Below, in pieces: positions 33,575 through 42,771 of a DNA stretch of 64,000 nucleotides. The stretch comes from Streptomyces sp. SCL15-4 (GTDB lineage: Bacteria > Actinomycetota > Actinomycetes > Streptomycetales > Streptomycetaceae), in NCBI RefSeq assembly GCF_033366695.1, contig NZ_JAOBTQ010000001.1:3286001-3350000 (forward strand), read 5' to 3'. Position 1 is the first letter of the stretch. The number at the start of each line of letters is the position of its first letter. The notes under the pieces are model-generated. The model ran no database searches and had not been told where the DNA came from. It worked only from the letters and a program-made list of their open reading frames with translations. The position numbers and the translations under genes were made by a program.

Positions 33575-35293
33575 GTGGACCGCGCACCAGGCATACCCAG
33601 ACCCACCGGACGGCGGTTCGCGGCATGGTCCGCCGCCACCGCCCTGGCCCTCTCGGTCGCGGGCCTCGCCGCGGCCTCCCCCGCCTCGGCGGCCGACGTC
33701 AACAACGTGAAGAACGCGGGCTACGAGTCGGGCCTCGCCAACTGGACGTGTACGGCCGGCAGCGGCGCCACGGTCACCTCTCCCGTGCACGGCGGCACCG
33801 GCGCCCTGAAGGCGACCCCGGCCGGCCAGGACACCGCCAAGTGCTCCCAGGCGGTCGCGGTCAAGCCCAACTCGACGTACACGCTGAGCGCGTGGGTCCA
33901 GGGCGGCTACTCCTACCTGGGCGTGACGGGCACGGGCACCACGGACGTCTCCACCTGGACTCCCGACTCGCCGTCCTGGAAGCAGCTCCAGACGACGTTC
34001 ACCACCGGCTCCTCCACCACCTCGGTCACGGTCTACACCCACGGCTGGTACGGCCAGGCGGCCTACTACGCCGACGACATCTCCGTCTACGGCCCCGACG
34101 GCGGCGGAGGCGGCGAACCGGCCCCCACGATCCCGGCGGCCCCCTCCGGCCTCTCCGTCGCCGGCACCACGTCGTCCTCGGTCTCCCTGTCCTGGCCGGC
34201 GGTGTCCGGCGCGACGGGCTACAACGTCTACCGCGACGGCACGAAGGTCACGGCGGTGTCGGGCACGTCGGCGACGGTGACCGGTCTCGCGGCCTCGACG
34301 GCGTACTCGTTCCAGGTCACGGCCACCAACGCGGCGGGCGAGTCGGCGAAGTCGGCGACGGTGACCGGCACGACGACCTCCTCCTCGGGCGGCGGTGGCG
34401 GCGGCTCGCTGCCCAAGCACGCGGTGACCGGCTACTGGCAGAACTTCAACAACGGCGCGACCGTCCAGAAGCTGTCGGACGTCCCCGCCGCCTACGACAT
34501 CATCGCGGTGTCCTTCGCGGACGCCACGTCCACGCCGGGAGCGGTGACCTTCAACCTGGACTCGGCCGGCCTCGGCGGCTACACGGTCGACCAGTTCAAG
34601 GCCGACCTCAAGGCCAAGCAGGCGGCCGGCAAGAAGGTCGTCATCTCCGTCGGCGGCGAGAAGGGCTCGGTGTCGGTCAGCGACTCGGCGTCGGCCGCGA
34701 ACTTCGCGAACTCCGTGTACGGCCTGATGCAGACGTACGGCTTCGACGGCGTCGACATCGACCTGGAGAACGGCCTGAACGCGACGTACATGACGCAGGC
34801 CCTGCGGTCGCTGTCCGCGAAGGCGGGCCCGTCCCTGATCATCACGATGGCCCCGCAGACGATCGACATGCAGTCGACGTCGAACTCGTACTTCCAGACG
34901 GCCCTGAACGTCAAGGACATCCTGACGGTCGTCAACATGCAGTACTACAACAGCGGTTCCATGCTGGGCTGTGACGGCAAGGTCTACAGCCAGGGCACGG
35001 TCGACTTCCTCACCGCGCTGGCCTGCATCCAGCTGGAAGGCGGCCTGTCCCCGTCCCAGGTCGGCCTCGGCCTCCCGGCCTCCACCCGCGCGGCGGGCGG
35101 CGGCTACGTCTCCCCGACGGTCGTCAACAACGCCCTGGACTGCCTGACGAAGGCCGCCAACTGCGGCACCTTCAAGCCGTCCAGGACCTACCCCGACCTG
35201 CGCGGCGCGATGACCTGGTCCACCAACTGGGACGCGGCCTCGGGCAACGCCTGGTCCAACAGCGTGGGAGCCCACGTCCACGCCCTCCCGTAA
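33575..35293 (+). CDS. Secreted GH18 chitinase with carbohydrate-binding and FnIII domains
   Basis: The GTG at 33575 has GGAGG upstream and gives 572 residues. A twin-Arg-containing signal peptide ends near ASPASA (about residue 40). A beta-sandwich carbohydrate-binding module (about 42-175: KNAGYESGLANWTC and a YADDISVYG ending) is followed by a fibronectin III domain (about 190-275) and a Gly-rich linker. The GH18 barrel (about 285-570) has the catalytic motif FDGVDIDLE, with the proton-donor Glu at 398, and MTWSTNWD at the C-terminal side. It degrades chitin outside the cell. The linker and FnIII arrangement is common in Streptomyces chitinases. Confidence 0.96.
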   Translation: MDRAPGIPRPTGRRFAAWSAATALALSVAGLAAASPASAADVNNVKNAGYESGLANWTCTAGSGATVTSPVHGGTGALKATPAGQDTAKCSQAVAVKPNSTYTLSAWVQGGYSYLGVTGTGTTDVSTWTPDSPSWKQLQTTFTTGSSTTSVTVYTHGWYGQAAYYADDISVYGPDGGGGGEPAPTIPAAPSGLSVAGTTSSSVSLSWPAVSGATGYNVYRDGTKVTAVSGTSATVTGLAASTAYSFQVTATNAAGESAKSATVTGTTTSSSGGGGGGSLPKHAVTGYWQNFNNGATVQKLSDVPAAYDIIAVSFADATSTPGAVTFNLDSAGLGGYTVDQFKADLKAKQAAGKKVVISVGGEKGSVSVSDSASAANFANSVYGLMQTYGFDGVDIDLENGLNATYMTQALRSLSAKAGPSLIITMAPQTIDMQSTSNSYFQTALNVKDILTVVNMQYYNSGSMLGCDGKVYSQGTVDFLTALACIQLEGGLSPSQVGLGLPASTRAAGGGYVSPTVVNNALDCLTKAANCGTFKPSRTYPDLRGAMTWSTNWDAASGNAWSNSVGAHVHALP

Positions 35294-35313
35294 CCACCCC
35301 CGTCCCCTCCCCA

Positions 35314-35344
35314 GGCGCCCGGACCACCCCACGGTCCGGGCGCC
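35314..35344 (+). terminator. Terminator after the chitinase gene
   Basis: GGCGCCCGGACC (35314-35325) and GGTCCGGGCGCC (35333-35344) form a perfect 12-bp stem with a 7-base loop, 21 bases after the stop. Confidence 0.75.
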
Positions 35345-35406
35345 GTCACGGAAGCCGGCCGGTACCCTGGGCTCGCCACGGCCGGGAAGAGGAGCGGAAG
35401 GGTTTC

Positions 35407-36663
35407 ATGTCGTTCGGGCCGCCTCCTGCGGGATTTCCTCCTGCCGCCGCCTCTGCCTGGACTCCTCCGTCGGAGATCGAGCAGGCCTTGTCCGAGGCCA
35501 AGGGGCGGGGGGACTGGGTCGCGTACTTCGGGGCGCTGGCGCGGGCGCGGTTGTTCTTCGAGATAGACAAGGCCGGTGCGGACGCCACGCCCAGGGCCAC
35601 GTACGCCGTGTTCGGGTACGACCCACGGGTCGCCGGCGGGCGGATCTGGGCCGTGTACACCGAGGGCATGCTGCCCGCCCCGGAGCCCCACCGGGTGTTC
35701 GACTGGAACAACCTGGAGTGGTTCGCCAAGGTCTGGCAGCCGGCCGATCCGCCGATGATCGTCGTCAACCCGGGAAGCCCCTGCGAGGCGTTCCTGCCCT
35801 CCGCGCCGCCGCATTCGGCGGCCTGGGCGCAGTACGGAGAACAGGCCCCGCCGCGGGACCGGTCGATGCGGCTGCGCACCCTCCGCGTCGGCGGCCCCCT
35901 GCACGGCCCGGTCGCCCACGGACTCGCCTGCGGCGCCCTCCTGTGCGTCAACAACGGTTCCTTCTGGAACGGCATGGCCTGGCACGGCACCGGCTACCCG
36001 GACGAACGCAGACGGCTGGACGAATGGTGGGGCATCACCACCCGCGAGCAGTGGCAGCACTACCTGCGCGAACTCCTCGCCTGCGAACAGCACAGCCCCG
36101 TATGGGACTTCGCCCTCGGTCTGCGCCGCACCATCGCCCGTGACTTCGGCGGGCACGTCGACGTGGGCTACTGGCGCCAGGCCGCCGCCGACGTCGTCCG
36201 CGCCAGGTCCGAGGGCTCGGTCGTGGTCGGCGAGGACGGGGTCACGAAGACCGAGCCCCGGCCCGCGTCCGAGGTCGAGGCGCGGATCGAGGGCGTACAG
36301 CGGCTCATCGGGCGCATCACCCGCTACGAGGCCCGCATGCGCGCCGACGGTGTGCTCGACGGCAGCCGGTACGTCTCGTCCGTCGACGCCTGGGACCTCG
36401 GCCGCGCCTCCAAGATGGCCCGGTGGGGGCTCGGCGCCCGCCTCGGCACGCTCGCGGAAGCCGAGGCCGCCGTCCTTCGGGCCGGCCGGGCCGCCGCCCT
36501 GTCCTACAAGTCCTGGCAGGACTTCTCCGCCGGCTACATCCTCGGCCGCTGCCTCCACTTCGACGACGAGGAGTTCGGCGACTGGTACCAGGACATGGTC
36601 TCGGCACATCGCATTCTGATGTCCGACCCCGGCAGTCCGTGGCGCACGATTCCGTTCCGCTGA
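35407..36663 (+). CDS. DUF1266 domain protein
   Basis: This 418-residue cytoplasmic protein has a Pro-rich head and an N-terminal SseB-like domain (about 25-135: QALSEAKGRGDWVAYFGALARARLF and later MIVVNPGSP). The C-terminal DUF1266 domain (about 175-410) includes WWGITTREQWQHYLRELL and AWDLGRASKMARWGLGAR, with the later KSWQDFSAGYILGR. DUF1266 is of unknown function and is found in Streptomyces and enterobacteria. The start ATG is preceded by GGAAGGG. It lies between the chitinase and carboxypeptidase genes with no functional link that I can see. Confidence 0.78.
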   Translation: MSFGPPPAGFPPAAASAWTPPSEIEQALSEAKGRGDWVAYFGALARARLFFEIDKAGADATPRATYAVFGYDPRVAGGRIWAVYTEGMLPAPEPHRVFDWNNLEWFAKVWQPADPPMIVVNPGSPCEAFLPSAPPHSAAWAQYGEQAPPRDRSMRLRTLRVGGPLHGPVAHGLACGALLCVNNGSFWNGMAWHGTGYPDERRRLDEWWGITTREQWQHYLRELLACEQHSPVWDFALGLRRTIARDFGGHVDVGYWRQAAADVVRARSEGSVVVGEDGVTKTEPRPASEVEARIEGVQRLIGRITRYEARMRADGVLDGSRYVSSVDAWDLGRASKMARWGLGARLGTLAEAEAAVLRAGRAAALSYKSWQDFSAGYILGRCLHFDDEEFGDWYQDMVSAHRILMSDPGSPWRTIPFR

Positions 36664-36874
36664 CGGTCGTCCGCTCGGCGGGCGGGAGGACCGAGGAGCC
36701 CCCGGCCGGTTTCCGTCGGCGCCCCGCCGCCGCACTTGACGTGTGCATGCCCGACCCGCACCATGAGCGCCACTCGCACAGCGAACCCACAGGGAGCCCC
36801 ACGAACGGCTCCCGGCAGGTTCGTATCCGCACGTCGCACGGGAACACCCACTCCGACCCCCACAAGGAGCGTTC

Positions 36875-38191
36875 ATGCGACTTCGCAGACGGGCCGCCGC
36901 GCTCGGCGCGCTGCTGGCCCTCGCGCTCGCCGCGCCGGTCTCGGCCGGCCTCGACCAGGCCGGCGCCGACAGCGCGCGGAAGGCCGCATCAGGCGACGAC
37001 GACATCCGGCAGTACGAGATCCATCAGCGCACCACACCCGTGACCCGTACGGCCATCCAGGCGGCCGGTGTGACCGTCGACGAGGCCGACGAGGAGAGCG
37101 TCGTCGTCTCCGGGCGGGCGGAGCAGGCCGCGAAGCTGCGCCGGATGGGGTACGACGTGCAGCCCGTGGGAGCCGCTCCGCAGCGCGGGCAGGCCCGGCT
37201 CTACGACTTCCCCGGTGCCGACGCGAAGTACCACAACTACGCCGAGGCGAACGCCGAGATCGACCAGCGGCTCGCCGCCTACCCGGGCATCATGAACAAG
37301 CGGGTGATCGGGAAGTCGTACCAAGGGCGGGACATCATCGCCATCAAGGTCAGCGACAACGTCGCCGCCGACGAGGACGAGCCCGAGGTGCTGTTCACCG
37401 CGCACCAGCACGCCCGGGAGCACCTGACCGTGGAGATGGCGCTCTACCTGCTGCGCGAACTCGGCGCGGGATACGGGACCGACTCGCGGATCACCGGCCT
37501 CGTCGACAGCCGTGAGATCTGGATCGTGCCCGATCTGAACCCGGACGGCGGCGAGTACGACATCGCCAGCGGGTCGTACCGGTCGTGGCGGAAGAACCGG
37601 CAGCCCAACTCCGGTTCCACGAACGTGGGCACGGACCTGAACCGGAACTGGAACCACAAGTGGGGCTGCTGCGGCGGGTCGTCGGGCTCCACGTCCTCCG
37701 AGACCTACCGCGGGTCCGCCGCCGAGTCCGCGCCCGAGGTGAAGGTGGTCGCCGACTTCGTGCGCGGCCGGGTCGTCGGCGGCAGGCAGCAGATCAAGGC
37801 CGGGATCGACTTCCACACCTACAGCGAGCTGGTGTTGTGGCCGTTCGGGTACACCTACGCGGACACCGCCACCGGGATGACCGCCGACGACGCCGCCGCG
37901 TTCCAGGCCGTCGGGCGGAAGATGGCCGCCAGCAACGGGTACACCGCCGAGCAGTCCAGCGACCTGTACATCACGGACGGCACGATCGACGACTATCTGT
38001 GGGGTACGCAGAAGATCTTCAGCTACACCTTCGAGATGTATCCGACCTCGTCCTCGGCAGGCGGGTTCTACCCGCCCGACGAAGTCATCGAGCGGGAGAC
38101 CTCCCGTAACAAGGACGCCGTGTTGCAGCTGCTGGAGAACGCCGACTGCATGTACCGGTCGATCGGCAAGGCCGCCCAGTACTGCTCCTAG
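36875..38191 (+). CDS. Secreted M14 zinc carboxypeptidase
   Basis: The start ATG is preceded by AAGGAG and gives 438 residues: a signal peptide (about 1-28), a pro-region (about 30-110) and the M14 catalytic domain. His179 and Glu182 (HAREH) form the zinc motif. NPDGGEYD and NRNWNHKWG are substrate-binding regions, [15 protein letters not shown] carries the third zinc ligand and YTFEMYP contains the catalytic Glu. It removes C-terminal residues from peptides outside the cell. It is convergent with the 38195 gene and ends 3 bases from it. Confidence 0.95.
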   Translation: MRLRRRAAALGALLALALAAPVSAGLDQAGADSARKAASGDDDIRQYEIHQRTTPVTRTAIQAAGVTVDEADEESVVVSGRAEQAAKLRRMGYDVQPVGAAPQRGQARLYDFPGADAKYHNYAEANAEIDQRLAAYPGIMNKRVIGKSYQGRDIIAIKVSDNVAADEDEPEVLFTAHQHAREHLTVEMALYLLRELGAGYGTDSRITGLVDSREIWIVPDLNPDGGEYDIASGSYRSWRKNRQPNSGSTNVGTDLNRNWNHKWGCCGGSSGSTSSETYRGSAAESAPEVKVVADFVRGRVVGGRQQIKAGIDFHTYSELVLWPFGYTYADTATGMTADDAAAFQAVGRKMAASNGYTAEQSSDLYITDGTIDDYLWGTQKIFSYTFEMYPTSSSAGGFYPPDEVIERETSRNKDAVLQLLENADCMYRSIGKAAQYCS

Positions 38192-38194
38192 CGG

Positions 38195-38752
38195 CTACGC
38201 CTCCTCGAAGTAGGCGTCGAGCACCGTGTCGAGCCGCTCGTCCCACTCCTTGAAGCGCGCCCTGGCCGGCGCCTCGATCTCGATCGGGAACCAGCGGCGG
38301 TCAGGGGTGTGGACGGTCACGGTGAACCGCTTGCCGAAGCGGGCCGTCTCCGTCTCCACCGCGGCGATCTCGTCCCAGCGGAACTCACAGGCCTCCTCGT
38401 CCAGGCTGAGGCGGACGCCCTTGCGGTCGGCCACGATCCGCGCCCGCCGGTCCGCCGCCTCGAAGACCGGCCCGTCGTCCGCCACTTCCTGGGAGGCTTC
38501 GTCGGCGGATTCCCCGGAGGCCTTCTGGAGGACCTCCCCGGTGTCCGCCGGCTCCGCCTCGTCCCCCGGACCCGGCCGGCCCGACGGCTCCGACGGCTCT
38601 CCCGACTCCTTGGACACCGGCCCCGCCTGACTCGGCATCGGGCCCGTGATCCCCGGGATGAAGGCCGGGTCGAAGCCGGCACCCGTCACGGGCTCGGTCC
38701 TGGGCGGCTCGGCCTTCGCCGGCTCGCTGCTCGATCCTATGCGCTGCTCCAC
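38195..38752 (-). CDS. Conserved hypothetical protein
   Basis: The only plausible initiator before the conserved part is GTG 38752, with no good ribosome-binding site; it gives 185 residues. Residues about 1-95 are a disordered acidic and Pro/Ser/Glu-rich region. Residues about 100-185 form a compact beta-rich domain (ARIVADRKGVRLSLDEEACEF, WDEIAAVETETARFGKRFTVTVHTPDRRW) ending in a helix. This resembles a pleckstrin-like or DUF-type lipid/protein-binding fold common in Streptomyces. No function can be assigned. Confidence 0.72.
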   Translation of the reverse strand: MEQRIGSSSEPAKAEPPRTEPVTGAGFDPAFIPGITGPMPSQAGPVSKESGEPSEPSGRPGPGDEAEPADTGEVLQKASGESADEASQEVADDGPVFEAADRRARIVADRKGVRLSLDEEACEFRWDEIAAVETETARFGKRFTVTVHTPDRRWFPIEIEAPARARFKEWDERLDTVLDAYFEEA

Positions 38753-38817
38753 GGCGGCAGTATGGACGACTTCCCTGTGCCGGAACCAGTCGGCCCACGA
38801 ACACGCCGTGGAACCGG

Positions 38818-40296
38818 TCAGCCCACGAACACCCCGGCCACCACCGCCACCGCGAACCCAGCCAGCGACAACACCGACTCCAGCACCGTCCAGGAGCGCA
38901 GTGTGTCCCGTTCGCTGATGCCGAAGTACTTGGCCACCATCCAGAAGCCGCCGTCGTTGACGTGCGAGGCGAAGATGGAGCCCGCCGAGATGGCCATGAT
39001 GACGAGCGCGGCGAAGGCCTGCGAGTGCCGGCCCTCCGCCAGCAGCGGGGCCACGATGCCCGCCGTCGTCACGATCGCCACCGTCGCCGAGCCCTGGGCG
39101 ACCCGCAGCACGAGCGCGATCAGGTACGCCAGGACGAGCACCGGCAGCCCGACGTCGTGGAAGGTGTCCGACAGGGCCTGGGCGACCCCGCCGGCCTTGA
39201 GTACGGCGCCGAAGATCCCGCCCGCGCCGACCACCAGCAGGATGTTGCCGACCGGCTTCAGGGACGCGGTCGACACGGTCTCCAGGGACCTGCGGGACCA
39301 GCCGCGGCGGATGCCGAGGAGGTAGTAGGCGAGGAGCAGCGCGAGGGTGAGGGCGACGAAGGGGTTGCCGAGGAACTCCAGGACCGAGCGGACCGGGGAG
39401 GGGTCCAGGGCGATCGAGGAGAACGTGGCCGCCAGGATGAGCAGCAGCGGTGTGCCGATGATGGTGAGGACCGTGGCCAACGGTACCGGAGCCTCCCCGG
39501 CCGGCACGCCCTGCGCGCGCTGCTCGGCCGCCACCGCCCGCTTGGCCTCCTCGGCCGCCTCGACCATGTCCTGCGGTACGGCGACGAAGATCCGCTTTCC
39601 GGCCCAGGCGGCGTACGCCCAGGCGGCCAGTACGGCGGGGAGGCCGCAGACGATGCCCATGAGGACGACCCAGCCGAGCTGGACGTGCAGCAGTCCGGCG
39701 GCGGCGACCGGGCCGGGGTGCGGCGGCAGGAAGGCGTGGGTCATGGACAGGCCGGCGAGCAGCGGGAGGCAGTAGAGCAGCACCGACTTGCCGGATCGTT
39801 TCGCTGCCGCGTAGACGAGCGGGGCCAGGACGAAGATGCCCACGTCGAAGAAGACGGGGATGCCGAACAGCAGGCCGGTCAGGCCCATGGCGAGCGGGGC
39901 GCGGCGCTCGCCGAACAGGGACAGCAGACGCGCGGCCAGCACCTCGGCGCCGCCGCTGACCTCGAGGATCGCGCCGAGCATCGTACCGAGGCCGATGATG
40001 ATGGCGACGTGGCCGAGGATGCCGCCCATGCCGGACTCGACGGTGGAGACCGCGTCGGAGCGCTGGACGGTGCCGAAGAGTTCGGTGACCGAGAGGCCGG
40101 CCAGCAGGCCGACGGCTATGGAGACGGCGAGGAGGGCCACGAAGGGCTGGAGCCGGACCTTGATGATCAGGAAGAGCAGCAGGGCCATGCCCAGGGCGGC
40201 GACCGTGAGCAGGCCGGGCGTGCCGTCGACGAGGAGGAGCATGCCTCCGGTGTGGGGTGGCGCGGTGGGAGCGGAAGCGGCGAGCGGAGCGGACAT
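38818..40296 (-). CDS. GntP-family permease (gluconate or D-serine type)
   Basis: This 492-residue membrane protein has about 12-14 helices across its length. It has the GntP/DsdX family features GMGGILGHVAIIIGLGTMLGAILEVSGGAEVLA, LTGLLFGIPVFFDVGIFVLAPLVYA, THAFLPPHPGPVAAAG and VAQGSATVAIVTTAGI. The family contains gluconate permeases and the D-serine transporter DsdX. Because its neighbours process D-amino acids, DsdX-like uptake is a real alternative to gluconate. It starts at ATG 40296, 120 bases after ridA. Confidence 0.93.
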   Translation of the reverse strand: MSAPLAASAPTAPPHTGGMLLLVDGTPGLLTVAALGMALLLFLIIKVRLQPFVALLAVSIAVGLLAGLSVTELFGTVQRSDAVSTVESGMGGILGHVAIIIGLGTMLGAILEVSGGAEVLAARLLSLFGERRAPLAMGLTGLLFGIPVFFDVGIFVLAPLVYAAAKRSGKSVLLYCLPLLAGLSMTHAFLPPHPGPVAAAGLLHVQLGWVVLMGIVCGLPAVLAAWAYAAWAGKRIFVAVPQDMVEAAEEAKRAVAAEQRAQGVPAGEAPVPLATVLTIIGTPLLLILAATFSSIALDPSPVRSVLEFLGNPFVALTLALLLAYYLLGIRRGWSRRSLETVSTASLKPVGNILLVVGAGGIFGAVLKAGGVAQALSDTFHDVGLPVLVLAYLIALVLRVAQGSATVAIVTTAGIVAPLLAEGRHSQAFAALVIMAISAGSIFASHVNDGGFWMVAKYFGISERDTLRSWTVLESVLSLAGFAVAVVAGVFVG

Positions 40297-40345
40297 ACGG
40301 GGGTCCTCTACGTAAATGCATCGTGCTTTCGGGCAGGGAGGAGCG

Positions 40346-40375
40346 CGGCACGGCACCTCGGGAAGTGCCGTGCCG
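40346..40375 (-). other. Hairpin between ridA and the GntP gene
   Basis: CGGCACGGCAC (40346-40356) and GTGCCGTGCCG (40365-40375) form a perfect 11-bp stem with an 8-base loop in the 120-base gap. It may attenuate transcription from the upstream genes into the permease gene. Confidence 0.5.
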
Positions 40376-40416
40376 TGCGGACACGCGGGAAACGGAGACG
40401 AGGACGCGGGCGGGCG

Positions 40417-40827
40417 TCAGCCCAGTACGGCGAGCGCGTCGATCTCGATGAGGAGGCCGGCCGGCAGACCGACGTAGACCGTCGTGCGGGCGGCGGGCGG
40501 CTGGGTCAGGCCCTGGTCCTCGAAGTAGGCGTTGTAGAGGTCGTTCATCTCGGCGAAGTGGTCCACGTCGGTGAGGTAGACGCGGATCATCATCACGTCG
40601 TCCCACGTGGCGCCGCCCTCCTCCAGGATCGCCTTGACGTTGGCGAGGGTCTGGAGGGTCTGCTCGCGCAGGGTCGGGCCGGCCGGCGTCGGCGGCTTGC
40701 CCTCCTCGGCGGGCAGGAAGCCGACCTGGCCGGCGACCTGGAGGATGTTGCCCTTGCGCACGCCGTGCGAGAACTTCGCGGGCGGGGTGGTGTGGGTCTT
40801 CGGGGTGAGCGCGGTCTTCTCGGTCAT
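40417..40827 (-). CDS. RidA family reactive-intermediate deaminase
   Basis: This 136-residue YjgF/YER057c/UK114 protein has the family strands GNILQVAGQVGF, the helix LREQTLQTLANVKAILEEGGATWDDV, VYLTDVDHFAEMNDLYNAYF and the ending PPAARTTVYVGLPAGLLIEIDALAV with the conserved Arg. RidA hydrolyses 2-aminoacrylate and related enamines made by PLP-dependent Ser/Thr dehydratases. A PLP deaminase is encoded in the same locus, which explains its presence. Its ATG overlaps the IclR stop by four bases. Confidence 0.93.
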   Translation of the reverse strand: MTEKTALTPKTHTTPPAKFSHGVRKGNILQVAGQVGFLPAEEGKPPTPAGPTLREQTLQTLANVKAILEEGGATWDDVMMIRVYLTDVDHFAEMNDLYNAYFEDQGLTQPPAARTTVYVGLPAGLLIEIDALAVLG

Positions 40828-41588
40828 GCGGGGGTGCCCTTCACTGGCGTTCTTCCGGAGTACTCGCCGCTGATGGCGTCCGCCGTGCGGCGTACCAGCG
40901 GGAGCAGGCTGAGGAGTTCCTCGGCGGTGACGACCACGTTCGGCGCGGAGACCGACATCGCGGCGACCACCCGGCCGTCGGCCCCGCGCACGGGGGCGGC
41001 GACGCAGTTGATGGACTCCTCGTGGCCACCGAGGTCGGTGGCCCAGCCCTGTTCGCGCACCGCGGCCAGTTCCTTCAGGAATGCCTCGGCGTGGGGGGTC
41101 GAACGGGGCGTGTACAGGGGGTAGTCGAGCTGCTCGGCGAGGGCGCGGCGCTCGGGCGCGGGCAGGTCGGCGAGGAGCAGCTTGGCGACGGCGGCGACGG
41201 TGATGGCCACCGGCTTGCCGATCCGGGAGTACATGCGGACCGGGTAGCGGCTCTCGACCTTGTCGATGTACAGCACCTCGTTCTCCTCGTACACGGCGAG
41301 GTGGACGGTGTGGCCGCACTGTTCGTTGAGGCGTACGAGGTGGGGGTGGGCGATCTCGCGGATGTCGAGGTTCTCCATCGCCTCCTGGGCGAGCGCGAAG
41401 AGCCGGGCGCCGAGACGGTAGCGCTGGTCGGACTGGCGGTAGACCAGGCCGTGTTCGTGCAGGGTGCGCAGCAGGCGCAGGGCGGTGGACTTGTGCACGC
41501 CGAGGCGGTCGGCGACCTGCCCGAGGTCGGCGGGGCCCTCGGCGAGCAGCGGCAGGATGCTCAGCGCGCGGTCGACGGTCTGACTCAT
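40824..41588 (-). CDS. IclR family transcriptional regulator
   Basis: This 254-residue protein has an N-terminal winged helix (about 1-65: SILPLLAEGPADLGQVADRLGVHKSTALRLLRTL). The IclR effector domain (about 75-245) includes GHTVHLAVYEENEVLYIDKVES, the HEESINCVAAPVRGADGRVVAAMSVS core and a hydrophobic pocket. It is translationally coupled to both neighbours (4-base overlaps with the kinase and ridA). The perfect inverted repeat at 42733-42757 is its likely operator. The ligand is unknown. Confidence 0.93.
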   Translation of the reverse strand: MSQTVDRALSILPLLAEGPADLGQVADRLGVHKSTALRLLRTLHEHGLVYRQSDQRYRLGARLFALAQEAMENLDIREIAHPHLVRLNEQCGHTVHLAVYEENEVLYIDKVESRYPVRMYSRIGKPVAITVAAVAKLLLADLPAPERRALAEQLDYPLYTPRSTPHAEAFLKELAAVREQGWATDLGGHEESINCVAAPVRGADGRVVAAMSVSAPNVVVTAEELLSLLPLVRRTADAISGEYSGRTPVKGTPA

Positions 41589-42598
41589 GGGGTGTTCGCC
41601 TCCTCCTCGGCCTGCTCGGCTTGCGTCCAGCCGGGGCCGAGTCGAAGTCTCCCCCATGCCCCGTCGTCGAGGGCGGCGAGGCGGTCGGCGTGGTCGCGGG
41701 CGGGAGGTGCGGCCAGGTCGCCGGGGACGGTGAGGGCGGCGGCGGCGAAGAGGTGGCCGTGCCTGAGGCGGGCCCTGAGGGCGAGCCCGCGCAGGGTGGC
41801 GGAGAGGAACCCGGCGGCGAAGGCGTCCCCGGCGCCGGTGGTGGCCACGACGTCGGTGCGCAGGGCGGGCTGGAAGGTGCCCTCGGGGTGGACGCGGGTG
41901 AAGGCCGTGGCGCCGCGCGCTCCCTCCTTCACCACGAGCAGGTGCGGCTCGGGCAGCAGCCGGCGGACGGCGGCCGGTCCGCCGGTGACCCCCCAGGCGT
42001 GGCCCGCCTCGTCCTCCCCCACGAACACGAGGTCGGCGCGCCGGGCCAGTTCCAGCAGGACCCGGGCGCCGTCGCCGTCCCGCCACAGCCCCGGCCGGTG
42101 GTTGACGTCGAAGGACACCAGCGGGCGGTCAAGCCCGGGTGCGGTCAGCTCGTAGAGCAGCTCACGGCAGTCCCTCGACAGCGCGGCCGTGATCCCGGAC
42201 AGGTGCAGCACCCGTGCCGCGCGGGCCGCCGCCAGGTCCACGTTCCGTACGGACATCGCGGAGGCGGCCGATCCGGCCCGGTAGTACGCCACCTCGTGCG
42301 CGCCCGTGCCCCGCTCACCGGCGGTGCGGAAGTAGACGCCCGTGGGCCGGCCGGGGTCCCGGCGGACGGCGGTGACGTCGACGCCGTGTCCGGCGATCCG
42401 TTCCACCAGGTGGTCGCCGAAGCCGTCCGCGCCGACCCGGCTGACCCAGCGGACGGGATGCCCGCGGGCGGCCAGGGCGCACAGCACGTTGGACTCGGCG
42501 CCGCCGATGGCCCGGTCGAAGGAGGGCACGTCGGCGAGGCGGCCGGGGCGGCCGGGCAGGAAGGTGACCATGGACTCGCCGAGCGCCGCCACGTCCAC
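41585..42598 (-). CDS. PfkB-family carbohydrate kinase (KDG-kinase-like)
   Basis: From GTG 42598 the product is 337 residues and starts VDVAALGESMVTFLPG, the normal PfkB N terminus. There is no good ribosome-binding site, and the frame stays open upstream, so the start is uncertain. Signature 1 is IGGAESNVLCALAARG. The C-terminal ATP/phosphate site DVVATTGAGDAFAAGF holds the catalytic Asp. The family most like it phosphorylates 2-keto-3-deoxygluconate. It is first in the minus-strand operon with iclR, ridA and the permease gene. How a sugar-acid kinase fits with D-amino-acid enzymes is unclear. Confidence 0.88.
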   Translation of the reverse strand: MDVAALGESMVTFLPGRPGRLADVPSFDRAIGGAESNVLCALAARGHPVRWVSRVGADGFGDHLVERIAGHGVDVTAVRRDPGRPTGVYFRTAGERGTGAHEVAYYRAGSAASAMSVRNVDLAAARAARVLHLSGITAALSRDCRELLYELTAPGLDRPLVSFDVNHRPGLWRDGDGARVLLELARRADLVFVGEDEAGHAWGVTGGPAAVRRLLPEPHLLVVKEGARGATAFTRVHPEGTFQPALRTDVVATTGAGDAFAAGFLSATLRGLALRARLRHGHLFAAAALTVPGDLAAPPARDHADRLAALDDGAWGRLRLGPGWTQAEQAEEEANTP

Positions 42599-42732
42599 GG
42601 TGTCGGGCGGGCGCGCAACGGCCGGGGCGTAAGCAGCGTCGTCGATGATGACTCCTGTCGATGACCGGGGCGGCGGCTCCGTTGACCCGGTGTTCGGCGA
42701 GATGCTAGACACCAGTAAGCAGCACACGCAAT

Positions 42733-42757
42733 GGTCGTTGCACATATCGCAACGACC
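42733..42757. promoter_or_regulatory. Probable IclR operator (9-7-9 perfect inverted repeat)
   Basis: GGTCGTTGC (42733-42741) and GCAACGACC (42749-42757) are perfect complements around ACATATC. The site lies 14 bases upstream of the deaminase ATG, in the divergent region between the kinase and deaminase genes. Its GTTGC-N7-GCAAC form suits a dimer or tetramer of the IclR protein encoded nearby. Confidence 0.72.
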
Positions 42758-42771
42758 GGGAGAGGGGCTCC

